Positions 33,637 to 43,590 are shown, counted from the stretch's first letter. The stretch: 64,000 bases of DNA from an uncultured Steroidobacter sp. (GCA_938008435.1 CALLKK010000011.1:62001-126000), one strand, 5' to 3'. Notes: generated by a model not told the origin, from the sequence alone. Made by a program: numbers and translations.

Positions 33637-35136
33637 ATGGAGCAGTTTCCCGAGGCCGTTTACACCGCCGCCCAAGTGCGCGAGCTCGATCGCTATGCGA
33701 TTGAGTCGCTGGGCATTCCTGGCTATACCTTGATGAGCCGGGCTGGCGCCGCAGCTTTTCGAGTGCTGCGTGACGCGTGGCCGCGCGCACGCAAGATCGT
33801 GGTCGTCTGTGGTCCCGGCAACAATGGTGGCGACGGGTATGTCGTGGCCCGACTGGCGCGCGCTGCCGGGCTCGATGTGTCGGCCGTCAGCGTGCCGGAT
33901 CCGCAGCGTCTCGCCGGCGATGCGCGGCGCGCATACGACGACTTCATCGCGGCGGGGGGCAGCGTGGCTTCTTGGCACGAGTCGGTGCTCGACGGGGCCG
34001 ACGTTGTGGTCGATGCGCTCTTCGGCACGGGCTTGTCGCGACCGCTCGAAGGTGCGGTGGCTGCGATCGTCACGGCAATCAACTCGAACGGTGTTCCCGT
34101 GCTCGCGCTCGACATTCCGAGCGGGCTGCACAGCGATACGGGGGTCGTGCTGGGCGCTGCGATTCGCGCTGCGCGCACCGTGACCTTCATCGGGCTCAAG
34201 CTGGGTTTTTATCTCGGCGCGGGACCGGATTACGTCGGGCGGCTTGCGTTCGATGCGCTCGATGTGCCGTGCGATGCGCTCGCGCATCTGCCGGTTGCGG
34301 CTCGCCGCATCAGTGAGGCGGAGATCCCCCGCGTGCTGCCGCGGCGCCCGCGCACGGCTCACAAGGGTTTGAACGGCGACGTCGTGATCGTCGGCGGAGG
34401 CATCGGCATGGCGGGCGCGGCACGGCTGGCGGGAGAGGCAGCGTTGCGCAGCGGGGCAGGGCGCGTGTTCGTGGCAACGCGGCCTGAGAACGTTGCTGCC
34501 ATCGTCGGTGCGCGGCCCGAGCTTATGTGTCATGGCGTGCGCACGGCCGAGGAGCTCGCGCGGCTGCTCGCACGTGCCGATGTGCTTGCGGTGGGTCCGG
34601 GGTTGGGTCAAGACGAGTGGTCGCGTGCGATGTTGGAGGCGGTGCTGTCGAGCGATCGGCCGACGGTGATCGACGCGGACGGGCTGAATCTGCTTGCGCA
34701 GCGCGGCGTCGATCGAGGGCCGCGGGGCAGATGGGTCCTGACGCCGCATCCGGCAGAGGCGGGCCGATTGCTGGGCATCACGACGGCGCAGGTGCAAGCC
34801 AACCGTCTCGCAGCCGCGCAAATGCTTGCGAGCCGTTACGCAAGCTGCGTCGTATTGAAGGGGGCCGGTAGCATCGTAGCGGCGCCGGATGCGCTGCCGG
34901 CGCTCTGCGACCGCGGCAATCCAGGCATGGCTTCGCCCGGCATGGGCGATGTGTTGACGGGAGTCGTGGCCGCCGTGATGGCGCAAGCGCATGACTTGGT
35001 CGGCGCCGTGCGCGTTGCCGTGCTTGCCCATGCAATGGCGGGCGATCTGGCCGCGCGCCGTGGCGAACGCGGGCTCATCGCCAGCGATCTATTCGAGCAT
35101 CTACCCACGTGTCTGAATCCAATACCGCAAGCTTGA
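33637..35136 (+). CDS. nnr: Bifunctional NAD(P)HX epimerase / ADP-dependent dehydratase
   Basis: A 499-residue metabolite-repair enzyme restoring hydrated NADH and NADPH. The N-terminal YjeF epimerase domain (1 to about 215) has VVCGPGNNGGDGYVVARLA; the C-terminal ADP-dependent dehydratase (about 230-495) has LTPHPAEAGRLLG and the GNPGMASPGMGDVLTG loop. Start is the ATG at 33637. It overlaps tsaE by 28 bases and begins the nnr-tsaE-amiC-mutL-miaA-hfq-hflX run. Confidence 0.95.
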   Translation: MEQFPEAVYTAAQVRELDRYAIESLGIPGYTLMSRAGAAAFRVLRDAWPRARKIVVVCGPGNNGGDGYVVARLARAAGLDVSAVSVPDPQRLAGDARRAYDDFIAAGGSVASWHESVLDGADVVVDALFGTGLSRPLEGAVAAIVTAINSNGVPVLALDIPSGLHSDTGVVLGAAIRAARTVTFIGLKLGFYLGAGPDYVGRLAFDALDVPCDALAHLPVAARRISEAEIPRVLPRRPRTAHKGLNGDVVIVGGGIGMAGAARLAGEAALRSGAGRVFVATRPENVAAIVGARPELMCHGVRTAEELARLLARADVLAVGPGLGQDEWSRAMLEAVLSSDRPTVIDADGLNLLAQRGVDRGPRGRWVLTPHPAEAGRLLGITTAQVQANRLAAAQMLASRYASCVVLKGAGSIVAAPDALPALCDRGNPGMASPGMGDVLTGVVAAVMAQAHDLVGAVRVAVLAHAMAGDLAARRGERGLIASDLFEHLPTCLNPIPQA

Positions 35137-35600
35137 CGATTTCCTCGCCGGAGGCGATGCGGGCATTCGGCGAACGCTTGGGCCGCGCGTTGTTGTCGAA
35201 GCCGCGTCCGGCGCCGTGCATCGGCTTCGAAGGCGACCTCGGCGCGGGGAAGACGACGCTCGTGGCCGGAGTTCTGGCTGCGGCCGGCGTGCGCAGTCCG
35301 GTGCGCAGTCCCACCTATACGTTGATCGAGCCGTACGTGTTCGAGCAGGCGACCATCCATCACCTCGACCTGTACCGACTCGTCGATCCCGAGGAAATCG
35401 AACCGCTCGGCCTGCGTGACCTCTTGGTGCCGGGATCGATCCTGCTCATCGAATGGCCGTCGCGGGGCGGCGCGCTGCTGCCGACGCTCGATCTAGAGGT
35501 CCACATCCATTACCTCGATGGCACCGAGACCGGGCGCGCCGTCGAGCTTAGGGGAAAAACCGCTTTAGGGACGGCCTTACTCGCTGAATTGTTGGCGTAA
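35109..35600 (+). CDS. tsaE: tRNA threonylcarbamoyladenosine biosynthesis ATPase TsaE
   Basis: A 163-residue P-loop ATPase of the TsaBDE complex that makes t6A37 in tRNA. Walker A is FEGDLGAGKTTLVAGVL (near 38-54), then SPVRSPTYTLIEPY and the HLDLYRLVDPEEIEPLGL segment, all family-specific. Start is a GTG at 35109 within nnr. The tail after residue 150 is Thr/Leu-rich and not conserved. amiC follows after 75 bases. Confidence 0.94.
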   Translation: MSESNTASLTISSPEAMRAFGERLGRALLSKPRPAPCIGFEGDLGAGKTTLVAGVLAAAGVRSPVRSPTYTLIEPYVFEQATIHHLDLYRLVDPEEIEPLGLRDLLVPGSILLIEWPSRGGALLPTLDLEVHIHYLDGTETGRAVELRGKTALGTALLAELLA

Positions 35601-35675
35601 ATCGCAAATTAGTGTGCGTATGTCTATCATTTTTATTGAAATCCTGACATTCGCAGCGTTAGATTACGCCGCATC

Positions 35676-36953
35676 ATGCGCGGTATGGCCCTACGAAGCG
35701 TCCTTTCGCTGCTCACCGTCCTAGCTGCGTTGCTGGGTGGGGCGGCGGCGTTTGCGGCCAAGGTGACGGTCCAGGACGTCCGCGTGTGGGCCGGTCCGAA
35801 CTCAACTCGCGTCGTGCTCGACCTTTCCGGTCCCGCCGAGCACAACGTGATGACGCTGCGCAATCCCGACCGCGTGGTCGTGGACATTCCTTCGGCGAGC
35901 GCGAGCGATTCCGTCCGCGCGCTGCCGCGCGATCAAGGGTTCATCAAGCAGGTCCGCCTCGGCGAGCAGGGCAACGGCAATCTGCGCGTGGTCATCGACT
36001 TGGCCGCCGACGCGAAGCCGAAGACCTTCCCGGTGGGGCCGAGCGGCAGCTACGGGCATCGCCTCGTCATTGACCTCGAGCCGGCGTCGCCGTCATCAGC
36101 ATCGGCGCAGGCGCCGAAGCAGCAGGTTCCGACCGTGGTCAAGTCGGCGGCCGATGCGCGCGGTCGCGACATCATCATCGCGATCGATGCGGGCCACGGC
36201 GGTCAGGATCCCGGTTCCATCGGCAAGCGCGGCACGCTCGAGAAGAACGTGACGTTGCAGATCGCACGTCGTCTGAAAGAGCGCATCGACCGCGAGCCCG
36301 GCATGCGCGCCGTGCTGACGCGCGACGGCGACTATTTCGTCAAGCTGCGCGATCGCATCGATCGTGCCCGTAAGGCACAGGCCGACATGTTCATCTCGAT
36401 CCATGCGGATGCCTACCACGACCGTTCGGTCGTCGGCTCGTCGGTGTACGTGTTGTCGGCGCGCGGCGCGAGCGATGAATCGGCGCGTTGGCTAGCCGAT
36501 CGCGAAAATGCTTCCGACCTCGTGGGTGGCGTTTCCCTCGACGACAAGGACGACGTGCTGCGCTCGGTGCTGCTCGATCTGTCGCAGAGCGCCAGCATGA
36601 GCGCGAGCATCGCGGCCGCCGAGAAGGTCATGGATTCGCTCTACTCGATGGGCAACATCACGCGGCGCGGCGTGAAGCAGGCCGGCTTCCTCGTGCTCAA
36701 GGCGCCGGATATTCCGTCGATGCTCGTCGAGACCGCGTTCATCTCGAATCCGACCGAAGAGGCGCGGCTCATCAATCCCACGCACCAGCAGCGGCTCGCC
36801 GAGGCGATCTTGAACGGCGTGCGCGCGTACTTCTATTCGAGTCCGCCGCCGGGCACGTTGATCGCGAGCATGCGCGCCAAGTCCGGCGACCGAGCAGTCG
36901 TCGCCAACAATCCCAAGAGCGCCGGCGACGCGGCCGTCGGTACGAGCCACTAG
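35676..36953 (+). CDS. amiC: N-acetylmuramoyl-L-alanine amidase (AmiC/AmiB type)
   Basis: A 425-residue exported murein amidase that separates daughter cells. A signal peptide (1 to about 28, ending AAAFAA) is followed by an AMIN domain (about 29-135), a Ser/Ala/Gln linker and the amidase_3 domain (about 165-395). Zinc ligands and catalytic Glu are visible: DAGHGGQDPG, RGTLEKNV, ISIHADAYHD and LVETAFISN. ATG 35676, with a second ATG at 35685. A possible promoter (TTGAAA 35636, TAGATT 35660) lies so close that the later ATG may be used. No LysM domain. Confidence 0.94.
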   Translation: MRGMALRSVLSLLTVLAALLGGAAAFAAKVTVQDVRVWAGPNSTRVVLDLSGPAEHNVMTLRNPDRVVVDIPSASASDSVRALPRDQGFIKQVRLGEQGNGNLRVVIDLAADAKPKTFPVGPSGSYGHRLVIDLEPASPSSASAQAPKQQVPTVVKSAADARGRDIIIAIDAGHGGQDPGSIGKRGTLEKNVTLQIARRLKERIDREPGMRAVLTRDGDYFVKLRDRIDRARKAQADMFISIHADAYHDRSVVGSSVYVLSARGASDESARWLADRENASDLVGGVSLDDKDDVLRSVLLDLSQSASMSASIAAAEKVMDSLYSMGNITRRGVKQAGFLVLKAPDIPSMLVETAFISNPTEEARLINPTHQQRLAEAILNGVRAYFYSSPPPGTLIASMRAKSGDRAVVANNPKSAGDAAVGTSH

Positions 36954-36993
36954 CCTGCACACGCATCGCTCGGTGCGGCGCCCAGTGCGCTCC

Positions 36994-37002
36994 TGCTATC
37001 CT
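36994..37002 (+). promoter_or_regulatory. Extended -10 upstream of mutL
   Basis: TGC-TATCCT, an extended -10 followed by CGCGCGG. The predicted start near 37009 is 23 bases before the mutL ATG. No clear -35, as expected for extended -10 promoters. Confidence 0.4.
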
Positions 37003-37031
37003 CGCGCGGTCTTTCCTGGCCCGCGTTCCCC

Positions 37032-38825
37032 ATGCCGATTCGCGTTCTCCCTGAGCAACTGATTCACCAGATCGCCGCCGGCGAGGTCGTCGAGCGTCCG
37101 GCATCCGTCATCAAAGAGCTGGTGGAGAACAGTCTCGACGCCGGTGCGACGCGGATCGAAGTCGAGATCGAAGACGGCGGCGTGCGTCTGTGCCGGGTGC
37201 GCGACGACGGTGCCGGGATCGAGCGCGACGAGCTGGCGCTCGCGCTGTCGCGTCACGCGACCAGCAAGATCCTCACGATCGACGATCTCGAGCGCGTGGC
37301 GACGCTCGGTTTTCGCGGCGAGGCATTGCCGAGCATCGCGAGCGTCTCGCGCATGCGTCTCATCTCGCGCACACGCGGGGCCGACGTCGGCTATGCCATC
37401 GGTGCCGACAACGGCGTGCTCACGCCGCCGGAGCCGGCGCCCCATCCCTTCGGTACGACGGTCGAAGTGCGCGACCTATTTTTCAACGTGCCTGCGCGCC
37501 GCAAATTCCTGCGCGCCGAGCGTACGGAAACGCAGCACATCGAGCGGATGATCGAGCGCCTCGCGCTGTCGTCGTTCGCAACGTCGTTCGTGCTGCGCAG
37601 CGGGCGGCGTACGCTGGTCGAGCTGCCCGGAGCGCAAAGTCAGATCGATCGCGAGCGTCGCGTTGCGCAGATCGTGGGCGAGGAGTTCATCGCGAACGCG
37701 ATGTACATCGAGCACGAGAGCGCCGGGTGCAGGCTCACGGGCTGGCTGTGTCAGCCGACTTTCGCGCGCGCGCAGCCTGATCTGCAGCATTTCTACTTGA
37801 ACGGCCGGGTGCTGCGCGATCGGCTCGTCGCGAGCGCCATTCGCCTCGGCTATCGCGACGTGATGTTCCATGGGCGCTATCCCGCGTTCGTCCTGTTCAT
37901 GGAAATGGATCCTGGGATGGTCGATGTGAACGCGCATCCGGCCAAGCTCGAAGTGCGTTTTCGCGATCCGCGGCACGTGCACGATTTCCTGTTCGGCACG
38001 GTCGAGCGTTTTCTGCGCGAAACGTATGCAGGATCGAGGGTCAGTGCGCCGCCGCCGGCGACCGCTGCGAGCATCTTGCCGGCGAGCGACGCGCCTGCGC
38101 CCGTCTGGCCGGCGCGCGGACCGCAGCAATCGCGGCTCGAGCTCAGGGTCGCCGATGCGCCTGCGCCGGCGCCATTCGTGTCGCCGGCACCAATGCGAGA
38201 AGAGCCGGCTACGGTGGACGAGAACGATCAGACGCCCGAGACGCCGCCGCTCGGTTTTGCGCTCGCGCAGCTGCACGGCGTGTACATCCTCTCGCAGGCG
38301 CCCGATGGTCTCATTCTCGTCGACATGCATGCCGCGCACGAGCGCACGATGTACGAGAAGCTGAAGGCCGCGCTCGCGCAAGGCGGCGTGCCGATGCAGC
38401 CGCTGCTCGAGCCGTACACGTTCAACGTTTCGCCGGGCGAAGCCGATGTGCTCGAAGAGCAGGCCTCCGCTTTGCTGCAGGCGGGTCTCGAGATCGTGCG
38501 CTCGGGGCCGGCGAGTGTGCAGGTTCGCGCACTGCCCGCGCTGCTCGCTGCGCGCGACATCGATGCCTTGGTGCGGCGGATCGCAGCCGACTTGCTGGCC
38601 GTCGGTGCGACGCGCGGCGTCGATGAAGCCATCAACGAAGTGCTCGGCACGATCGCCTGTCACGGCGCCGTGCGCGCGCATCGCAATCTGAGCGTGCCCG
38701 AAATGAATGCCTTGCTGCGCGAGATGGAACGAACGGTGCGCAGCGACCAGTGCAACCATGGGCGGCCGACCTGGACCTACATCAGCATGCAGGACCTCGA
38801 TCGGATGTTCCTGCGCGGGCGCTGA
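37032..38825 (+). CDS. mutL: DNA mismatch repair protein MutL
   Basis: A 597-residue GHKL ATPase linking MutS to strand excision. ATPase motifs are intact: ELVENSLDAGAT (motif I), VRDDGAGIERDEL (II) and TLGFRGEALPSIAS (III). A Pro/Ala-rich linker (about 335-400) leads to the C-terminal dimerisation domain. I do not see the DQHAxxER endonuclease motif: the equivalent reads DMHAAHERTMYEK, and the zinc-site motifs are absent, as in the non-nicking E. coli-type protein that works with MutH. miaA starts two bases after the stop. Confidence 0.95.
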   Translation: MPIRVLPEQLIHQIAAGEVVERPASVIKELVENSLDAGATRIEVEIEDGGVRLCRVRDDGAGIERDELALALSRHATSKILTIDDLERVATLGFRGEALPSIASVSRMRLISRTRGADVGYAIGADNGVLTPPEPAPHPFGTTVEVRDLFFNVPARRKFLRAERTETQHIERMIERLALSSFATSFVLRSGRRTLVELPGAQSQIDRERRVAQIVGEEFIANAMYIEHESAGCRLTGWLCQPTFARAQPDLQHFYLNGRVLRDRLVASAIRLGYRDVMFHGRYPAFVLFMEMDPGMVDVNAHPAKLEVRFRDPRHVHDFLFGTVERFLRETYAGSRVSAPPPATAASILPASDAPAPVWPARGPQQSRLELRVADAPAPAPFVSPAPMREEPATVDENDQTPETPPLGFALAQLHGVYILSQAPDGLILVDMHAAHERTMYEKLKAALAQGGVPMQPLLEPYTFNVSPGEADVLEEQASALLQAGLEIVRSGPASVQVRALPALLAARDIDALVRRIAADLLAVGATRGVDEAINEVLGTIACHGAVRAHRNLSVPEMNALLREMERTVRSDQCNHGRPTWTYISMQDLDRMFLRGR

Positions 38826-38827
38826 TC

Positions 38828-39784
38828 ATGAGCGGCGGCGAGGTGAGGCCCGCGGCGGTCCTGATCATGGGACCGACCGGCGCGGGTAAGACGGATTTGG
38901 TGTTGCGGCTCGCCGAGAGGCGTCCGATCGAGATCATCAGCGTCGATTCGGCGATGGTCTATCGGCGGATGGACATCGGCACCGGCAAACCTCCACGCGC
39001 GGTGCTCGAGCGCTTTCCGCATCGGCTCGTCGACATTCTCGATCCGGCCGAAACCTATTCGGCGGGCCGGTTCGTGCGCGATGCGCTGAGCGCGATCGAG
39101 GAGGCCCACCGACGGGGGCGTCTGCCGGTGCTCGTCGGCGGCACCATGCTCTATTTTCGTGCCTTGCGCCATGGGATTGCGGAGATGCCCTCCGCCGATC
39201 CGGCGGTGCGCGAGCAGATCGACCGCGAGGCGGGCGAGCGGGGCTGGCCGGCGCTTCATCGCGAGTTGTCTATGGTCGATCCAAAGGCGGCGGCGCGTAT
39301 CAAGCCGAACGACGCGCAACGCATCCAGCGTGCGCTCGAGGTGTTTCGCTTGACGGGTAAGCCCTTGAGCGAGTGGCACGCTGCTGCGCACCCGCCGGCG
39401 CCGAACGTGCGGTTTTTTGCCTACGCTTGGGTTCCGGGAGACCGCGCCAAGCTCTATCAGGGCATCGAAGCGCGCTTTCACCGGATGATGGAGGAGGGGT
39501 TCTTGGACGAGGTGCGCGCCCTCTATGACCGCGGCGATCTGCACCGCGATTTGCCCTCGATTCGAGCTGTGGGGTACCGCCAGCTCTGGGAACATTTGGA
39601 AGGCAAGGAGCCTTTGGAGTCAGCGACGCAGCGCGCAATCGTCGCGACTCGGCACCTGGCCCGTAGACAATTGGTATGGCTGCGAGCGGAACGCGAGATC
39701 GAGTGGATCGACGCTCTTGAATCTACGGCGGATGCCCAAATGATGCGCGCCATTGACTCCGTATTAGACGAAAGGCCGGCTTGA
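38828..39784 (+). CDS. miaA: tRNA dimethylallyltransferase
   Basis: A 318-residue enzyme that prenylates A37 of tRNAs reading codons that begin with U. P-loop GPTGAGKTDL near residues 17-26, SVDSAMVYRRMDIGTGKPP, VGGTMLYFRAL and the C-terminal AVGYRQLWEHLEG and TRHLARRQLVWLR segments identify it. The ATG at 38828 is two bases after the mutL stop; 26 upstream codons in frame lie in mutL. hfq follows after 138 bases. Confidence 0.95.
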   Translation: MSGGEVRPAAVLIMGPTGAGKTDLVLRLAERRPIEIISVDSAMVYRRMDIGTGKPPRAVLERFPHRLVDILDPAETYSAGRFVRDALSAIEEAHRRGRLPVLVGGTMLYFRALRHGIAEMPSADPAVREQIDREAGERGWPALHRELSMVDPKAAARIKPNDAQRIQRALEVFRLTGKPLSEWHAAAHPPAPNVRFFAYAWVPGDRAKLYQGIEARFHRMMEEGFLDEVRALYDRGDLHRDLPSIRAVGYRQLWEHLEGKEPLESATQRAIVATRHLARRQLVWLRAEREIEWIDALESTADAQMMRAIDSVLDERPA

Positions 39785-39922
39785 TCCGAAACGCGCTGTG
39801 ATAGACTGCGGCACTGCAACGAGCACTGGATGGTGCAAGTCGGCCGTCCTCCGGCTGCAGGGAAGCGGCAATGTCGGAAACGCTCAACGAAGAATTCGAA
39901 GTTCATAACAAGGAGATGAATG

Positions 39923-40177
39923 ATGGCCAGAGGGCAATCATTACAGGACCCCTTCCTCAATACCTTGCGCAAGGAGCGCGTTCCGGTCTCGATCTATCTG
40001 GTGAACGGTATCAAGCTGCAGGGCCAGATCGATTCGTTCGATCAGTTCGTCGTGCTGCTCAAGAACAGCGTCAGCCAGATGGTTTACAAGCACGCGATCT
40101 CGACCGTGGTCCCTGCGCGCGCCATTCGCTTGCCGACGGGCGACGACGACGGTGCGGAGTCCGCGTCCGGCGAATGA
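39923..40177 (+). CDS. hfq: RNA chaperone Hfq
   Basis: An 84-residue Sm-like hexameric RNA chaperone that pairs small RNAs with mRNAs. Sm1 (VSIYLVNGIKLQGQIDSFD) and Sm2 (VYKHAISTVVPAR) motifs are intact, including the proximal-face YKHA. The C-terminal tail is short and acidic (GDDDGAESASGE). Two ATGs lie in tandem; the second, 39923, gives the usual MARGQSLQDPFLN start and is seven bases after GGAGATGA. The 138-base gap before it has a possible -10 (TAGACT, 39802). Confidence 0.97.
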   Translation: MARGQSLQDPFLNTLRKERVPVSIYLVNGIKLQGQIDSFDQFVVLLKNSVSQMVYKHAISTVVPARAIRLPTGDDDGAESASGE

Positions 40178-40198
40178 TCTCGTTCTCGGAGTTTGCCG

Positions 40199-41536
40199 TT
40201 GTTTGATCGCCCTCGCAGCGGTGAACGCGCACTATTGGTTCGCATCGGGCTCGGCCGATCTCCAAGCGAGGACGAGCTGAACGAATTCGAGGCGCTCGCG
40301 CGCTCGGCGGGTGCTGAAGTGCTCGGTTTGATCACCGGCACGCGTCGAGCGCCGGATCCGCGCCTGTTCGTAGGCAGCGGCAAAGCCGAGGAGATCCGCG
40401 GGCAGGTCAAAGCGCTCGGCGCCGATCTGGTCTTGTTCGATCACGCGCTCTCGCCGAGTCAGGAGCGCAATCTCGAAGCCTTCCTGCAATGCCGCGTGCT
40501 TGATCGCACGGGGCTCATTCTCGACATCTTCGCTCAGCGCGCACGCAGCTTCGAAGGCCAGCTACAGGTCGAGCTCGCTCAGCTCAAGCACCTTGCAACC
40601 CGGCTCGTACGCGGCTGGACGCACTTGGAGCGCCAGAAGGGTGGTATCGGTCTGCGCGGTCCGGGCGAGACGCAGCTCGAAACCGACCGCCGTCTGCTCG
40701 CCAATCGCATCAAGATGCTCAACAGCCGTCTCGACAAAGTCGTCAAGCAGCGTGAAACCACCCGACGCGAGCGCAAGCGCGCATCGATTCCGACGGTTGC
40801 GCTCGTTGGCTATACCAACGCCGGCAAATCGACGCTGTTCAACCGGTTGACGGGCGCCGGGGCCTACGCGGCGAATCAGCTGTTCGCGACGCTCGATCCG
40901 ACGGTGCGGCGCCTCGATCTGCCCGATGCTCGTTACGCGCTGCTCGCCGACACGGTCGGTTTCGTGCGCGATCTGCCGCACGAGCTCGTGGCAGCGTTCC
41001 GTTCGACGCTGCAGGAGGCGCGCGAATCGGCGTTGCTGTTGCACGTCATCGATGCCGCCGATCCGAATCGCAGCGAGCGCATTGCGCAGGTCAACGAAGT
41101 GCTGCGCGACATCGGAGCCGGCGATCTGCCGCAGATCGAGGTTTTCAACAAATGCGATCTGCTCGACGAGAGCCCGCACGTCGAGCGCGACGAGAACGAC
41201 CGCGTGCGCCGCGTGTGGTTGTCTGCGCAATCGGGTGCGGGCACGGACCTGTTGATCGAAGCCATCGGGCGGTTCTTGGGGCCCGAAATCGTGCATCGGC
41301 ACATCGTTTTGCAGCCGAGCGAGGGCCGGGCGCGGGCGAGATTCTTCGCCGCGGGAGCCGTGCTCGCCGAGACGGCGCTGCCGGGCGGGGCCGTCTCCCT
41401 GGAGGTCTCGATGCCGCGCCATGCGTTCGAGTCGCTCTGCCGCAGCGAGCACCTCAATCTCGAGCCGGAAGACAAAACTTGTGCCCACTCCGAGGCATTC
41501 CTAAAATCCCGCGGCTCGACTTCGTTGGTCGGATGA
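40199..41536 (+). CDS. hflX: Ribosome-associated GTPase HflX
   Basis: A 445-residue GTPase that splits stalled 70S ribosomes. N-terminal HflX domain (LGLITGTRRAPDPRLFVGSG), glycine-rich linker (QKGGIGLRGPGETQLETDRR) and G domain (GYTNAGKSTLFNRL, DTVGFVRDLP, NKCDLLD). The start is a TTG at 40199: it gives MFDRPRSGERALLV, the usual N-terminus, and GGAG lies seven bases upstream, whereas the TTG at 40193 is one base from that site. Lies 21 bases after hfq. Confidence 0.94.
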   Translation: MFDRPRSGERALLVRIGLGRSPSEDELNEFEALARSAGAEVLGLITGTRRAPDPRLFVGSGKAEEIRGQVKALGADLVLFDHALSPSQERNLEAFLQCRVLDRTGLILDIFAQRARSFEGQLQVELAQLKHLATRLVRGWTHLERQKGGIGLRGPGETQLETDRRLLANRIKMLNSRLDKVVKQRETTRRERKRASIPTVALVGYTNAGKSTLFNRLTGAGAYAANQLFATLDPTVRRLDLPDARYALLADTVGFVRDLPHELVAAFRSTLQEARESALLLHVIDAADPNRSERIAQVNEVLRDIGAGDLPQIEVFNKCDLLDESPHVERDENDRVRRVWLSAQSGAGTDLLIEAIGRFLGPEIVHRHIVLQPSEGRARARFFAAGAVLAETALPGGAVSLEVSMPRHAFESLCRSEHLNLEPEDKTCAHSEAFLKSRGSTSLVG

Positions 41537-41572
41537 GCCATTACTCTCTTTTTCCCTAGAGCACACCTCGAA

Positions 41573-42712
41573 ATGGCGTGGAACGAATCCGGCGGTAAGC
41601 GCAACCCCTGGGGCGGAAACAAGCCGGAACAGGGGCCGCCCGACCTCGATGAGGTCTTCCGTAACCTCAAGCGTCGCTTCGGCGGCGTGTTCGGGGGCAA
41701 CGGCGGCGGCCGCGGTACCGGCGGCGGAGCCAGCCCCGCGGCGCGCGGTTGGAGCGTCGGCACGATCGCCATCGTGCTCCTGGCCGTGTGGGCGTTTACC
41801 GGTCTGTATCAGGTACAGCAAGCCGAGCGCGCGCTCGTGTTGCGCTTCGGCAAGTATGTGCGTTCCGCGGATGCGGGCCTGAAGTGGCACCTGCCGTGGC
41901 CGATCGAATCGAAGCTGATCGTCAACACCCAGTCGATCGAGAGCTTCAGCGAACAAACGCGCATGCTCACGGCGGACGAGACGCTGGTCGACATCAATCT
42001 CGAAGTGCAGTTCCGCCGCGCCAATCCGCTCGATTATGCCTTCAATGTGCTCTCGCCGGAGCAGACGCTGCGCGAAGTGAGCGAGAGCGCGATTCGCGAG
42101 ATCGTCGGCCGCAGCCGTCTCAACGACGTGCTCGAATCCGGGCGTCAGCAGATCGTGGCGCAGACGAAAGAGCTGATTCAGCGCACGCTCGACGCGTACA
42201 AGGCCGGTCTCGAGGTCACGAGCGTCAACTTGCAGGACGTGCGCGTTCCGACGGAAGTGGCGAGCGCGCAGCAGGATGCCATCAAGGCGCGCGAAGACCG
42301 CGACCGCTTTGCGCTCGCAGCGCAGGCGTACGCGAACGACCTCATTCCGCGTGCACGCGGCGAAGCCGCGCGCTACTTGGAGGATGCGCAAGCGTATCGG
42401 GCGCGCGTGATCGCCGATGCCGAAGGCGAGTCGCAGCGTTTCCTCAAGCTGCTCGAAGAATATCAACGCGCGCCCGCCGTCACGCGCGAGCGTCTGTATC
42501 TCGAAACGATCGAACAGGTATTGGCACGTTCGAAGAAGGTCGTGCTCGACAGCGACGGCAACGGCAATCTCATCTATCTGCCGATCGACAAGCTGCTCGA
42601 GCAAACGCGCCGGCCGGCTCGTCCGCTCGAACCCGAGACCACCATGACGGTCGAGGGCAGCGGCAACCCGTCGGCGAGCGATAGCGACCGTCGTACGCGA
42701 GGAACACGTTAA
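41573..42712 (+). CDS. hflK: FtsH protease modulator HflK
   Basis: A 379-residue SPFH-domain membrane protein that forms, with HflC, the large cage around the FtsH protease. A Gly-rich N-terminus (MAWNESGGKRNPWGG) precedes one membrane helix (about 62-82) and the SPFH domain (YQVQQAERALVLRFGKY), then a long coiled coil. Start is the ATG at 41573, 36 bases after hflX. Its stop codon shares a base with the hflC ATG (TAATG). Confidence 0.96.
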   Translation: MAWNESGGKRNPWGGNKPEQGPPDLDEVFRNLKRRFGGVFGGNGGGRGTGGGASPAARGWSVGTIAIVLLAVWAFTGLYQVQQAERALVLRFGKYVRSADAGLKWHLPWPIESKLIVNTQSIESFSEQTRMLTADETLVDINLEVQFRRANPLDYAFNVLSPEQTLREVSESAIREIVGRSRLNDVLESGRQQIVAQTKELIQRTLDAYKAGLEVTSVNLQDVRVPTEVASAQQDAIKAREDRDRFALAAQAYANDLIPRARGEAARYLEDAQAYRARVIADAEGESQRFLKLLEEYQRAPAVTRERLYLETIEQVLARSKKVVLDSDGNGNLIYLPIDKLLEQTRRPARPLEPETTMTVEGSGNPSASDSDRRTRGTR

Positions 42713-43581
42713 TGGCGAACCGCGCTTATCTCGGGCTCGTCGCGGTCGCGATCGCTTTGATCGCGCTGTCGATGTCCACGTTCACCGTGCGAGAGACGGA
42801 GCTCGCGATCAAGTTCCGTTTCGGCGAGATCGTGCGCGCGGACTACGCGCCGGGCCTGCACTTCATGGTTCCTTTCGTACACAACGTGCGCAAGTTCGAG
42901 CGCCGCATCATCACGAACAATTACCCCGCCGAGCAGTTCCTGACGAGCGAGGGCAAGATTCTGCGGATCGACTTCTACGTCAAGTGGCGCATCGACGACG
43001 TCTCGCGCTACTACCAGGCGACGAGCGGCTTTGAAGACGTCGCCGCGGGCCGTCTCGGCAGCATCGTCAAGGACGGTATCAAGGGCGTGATCGCGCGGCG
43101 CACCATTCAGCAGGTCGTTGCGGCCGAGCGTGCCGAGTTCACCGGCGAGATCCTCAAGATCACGGAAGGGCCGACCAAGGGGCTCGGGCTTGAGCTCGTG
43201 GACGTGCGCGTCAAGAAGATCGATCTGCCCGATGAGGTGAGCGAGTCGGTGTTCTCGCGCATGCGGCAGGATTTCGACCGGCAGGCGAAGGAGCTGCGTG
43301 CGCGCGGCGCGGAAAGCGCCGAGAAGCTGCGCGCGGAGGCCGATCGTCAGCGCACCGAGATCCTGGCCGAGGCGCGTCGCGAAGCGCAGGTGATCATCGG
43401 CGAAGGTGACGCGCGCGCCGCGGAGATCTATGCTCGCGCCTACGAGAAGAACCCTGAGTTCTATTCGTTTTACCGTAGCCTCGAGGCCTATCGAAAGTCG
43501 CTCGGTACCGAGAACGATATTCTGGTCATCGAACCGGACAGCGAGTTCTTCAAGTACTTGAATCGCGCGACGCGTCGCTGA
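42712..43581 (+). CDS. hflC: FtsH protease modulator HflC
   Basis: A 289-residue SPFH partner of HflK: an N-terminal helix (residues 4-24), the SPFH domain (TVRETELAIKFRFGEIVRA, PGLHFMVPFVHNVRKFERR), and a helical C-terminal half. The ATG overlaps the hflK stop by one base, consistent with equal synthesis of the two subunits of the cage. The yjeT gene follows nine bases later. Confidence 0.96.
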   Translation: MANRAYLGLVAVAIALIALSMSTFTVRETELAIKFRFGEIVRADYAPGLHFMVPFVHNVRKFERRIITNNYPAEQFLTSEGKILRIDFYVKWRIDDVSRYYQATSGFEDVAAGRLGSIVKDGIKGVIARRTIQQVVAAERAEFTGEILKITEGPTKGLGLELVDVRVKKIDLPDEVSESVFSRMRQDFDRQAKELRARGAESAEKLRAEADRQRTEILAEARREAQVIIGEGDARAAEIYARAYEKNPEFYSFYRSLEAYRKSLGTENDILVIEPDSEFFKYLNRATRR

Positions 43582-43590
43582 CGGTCGATC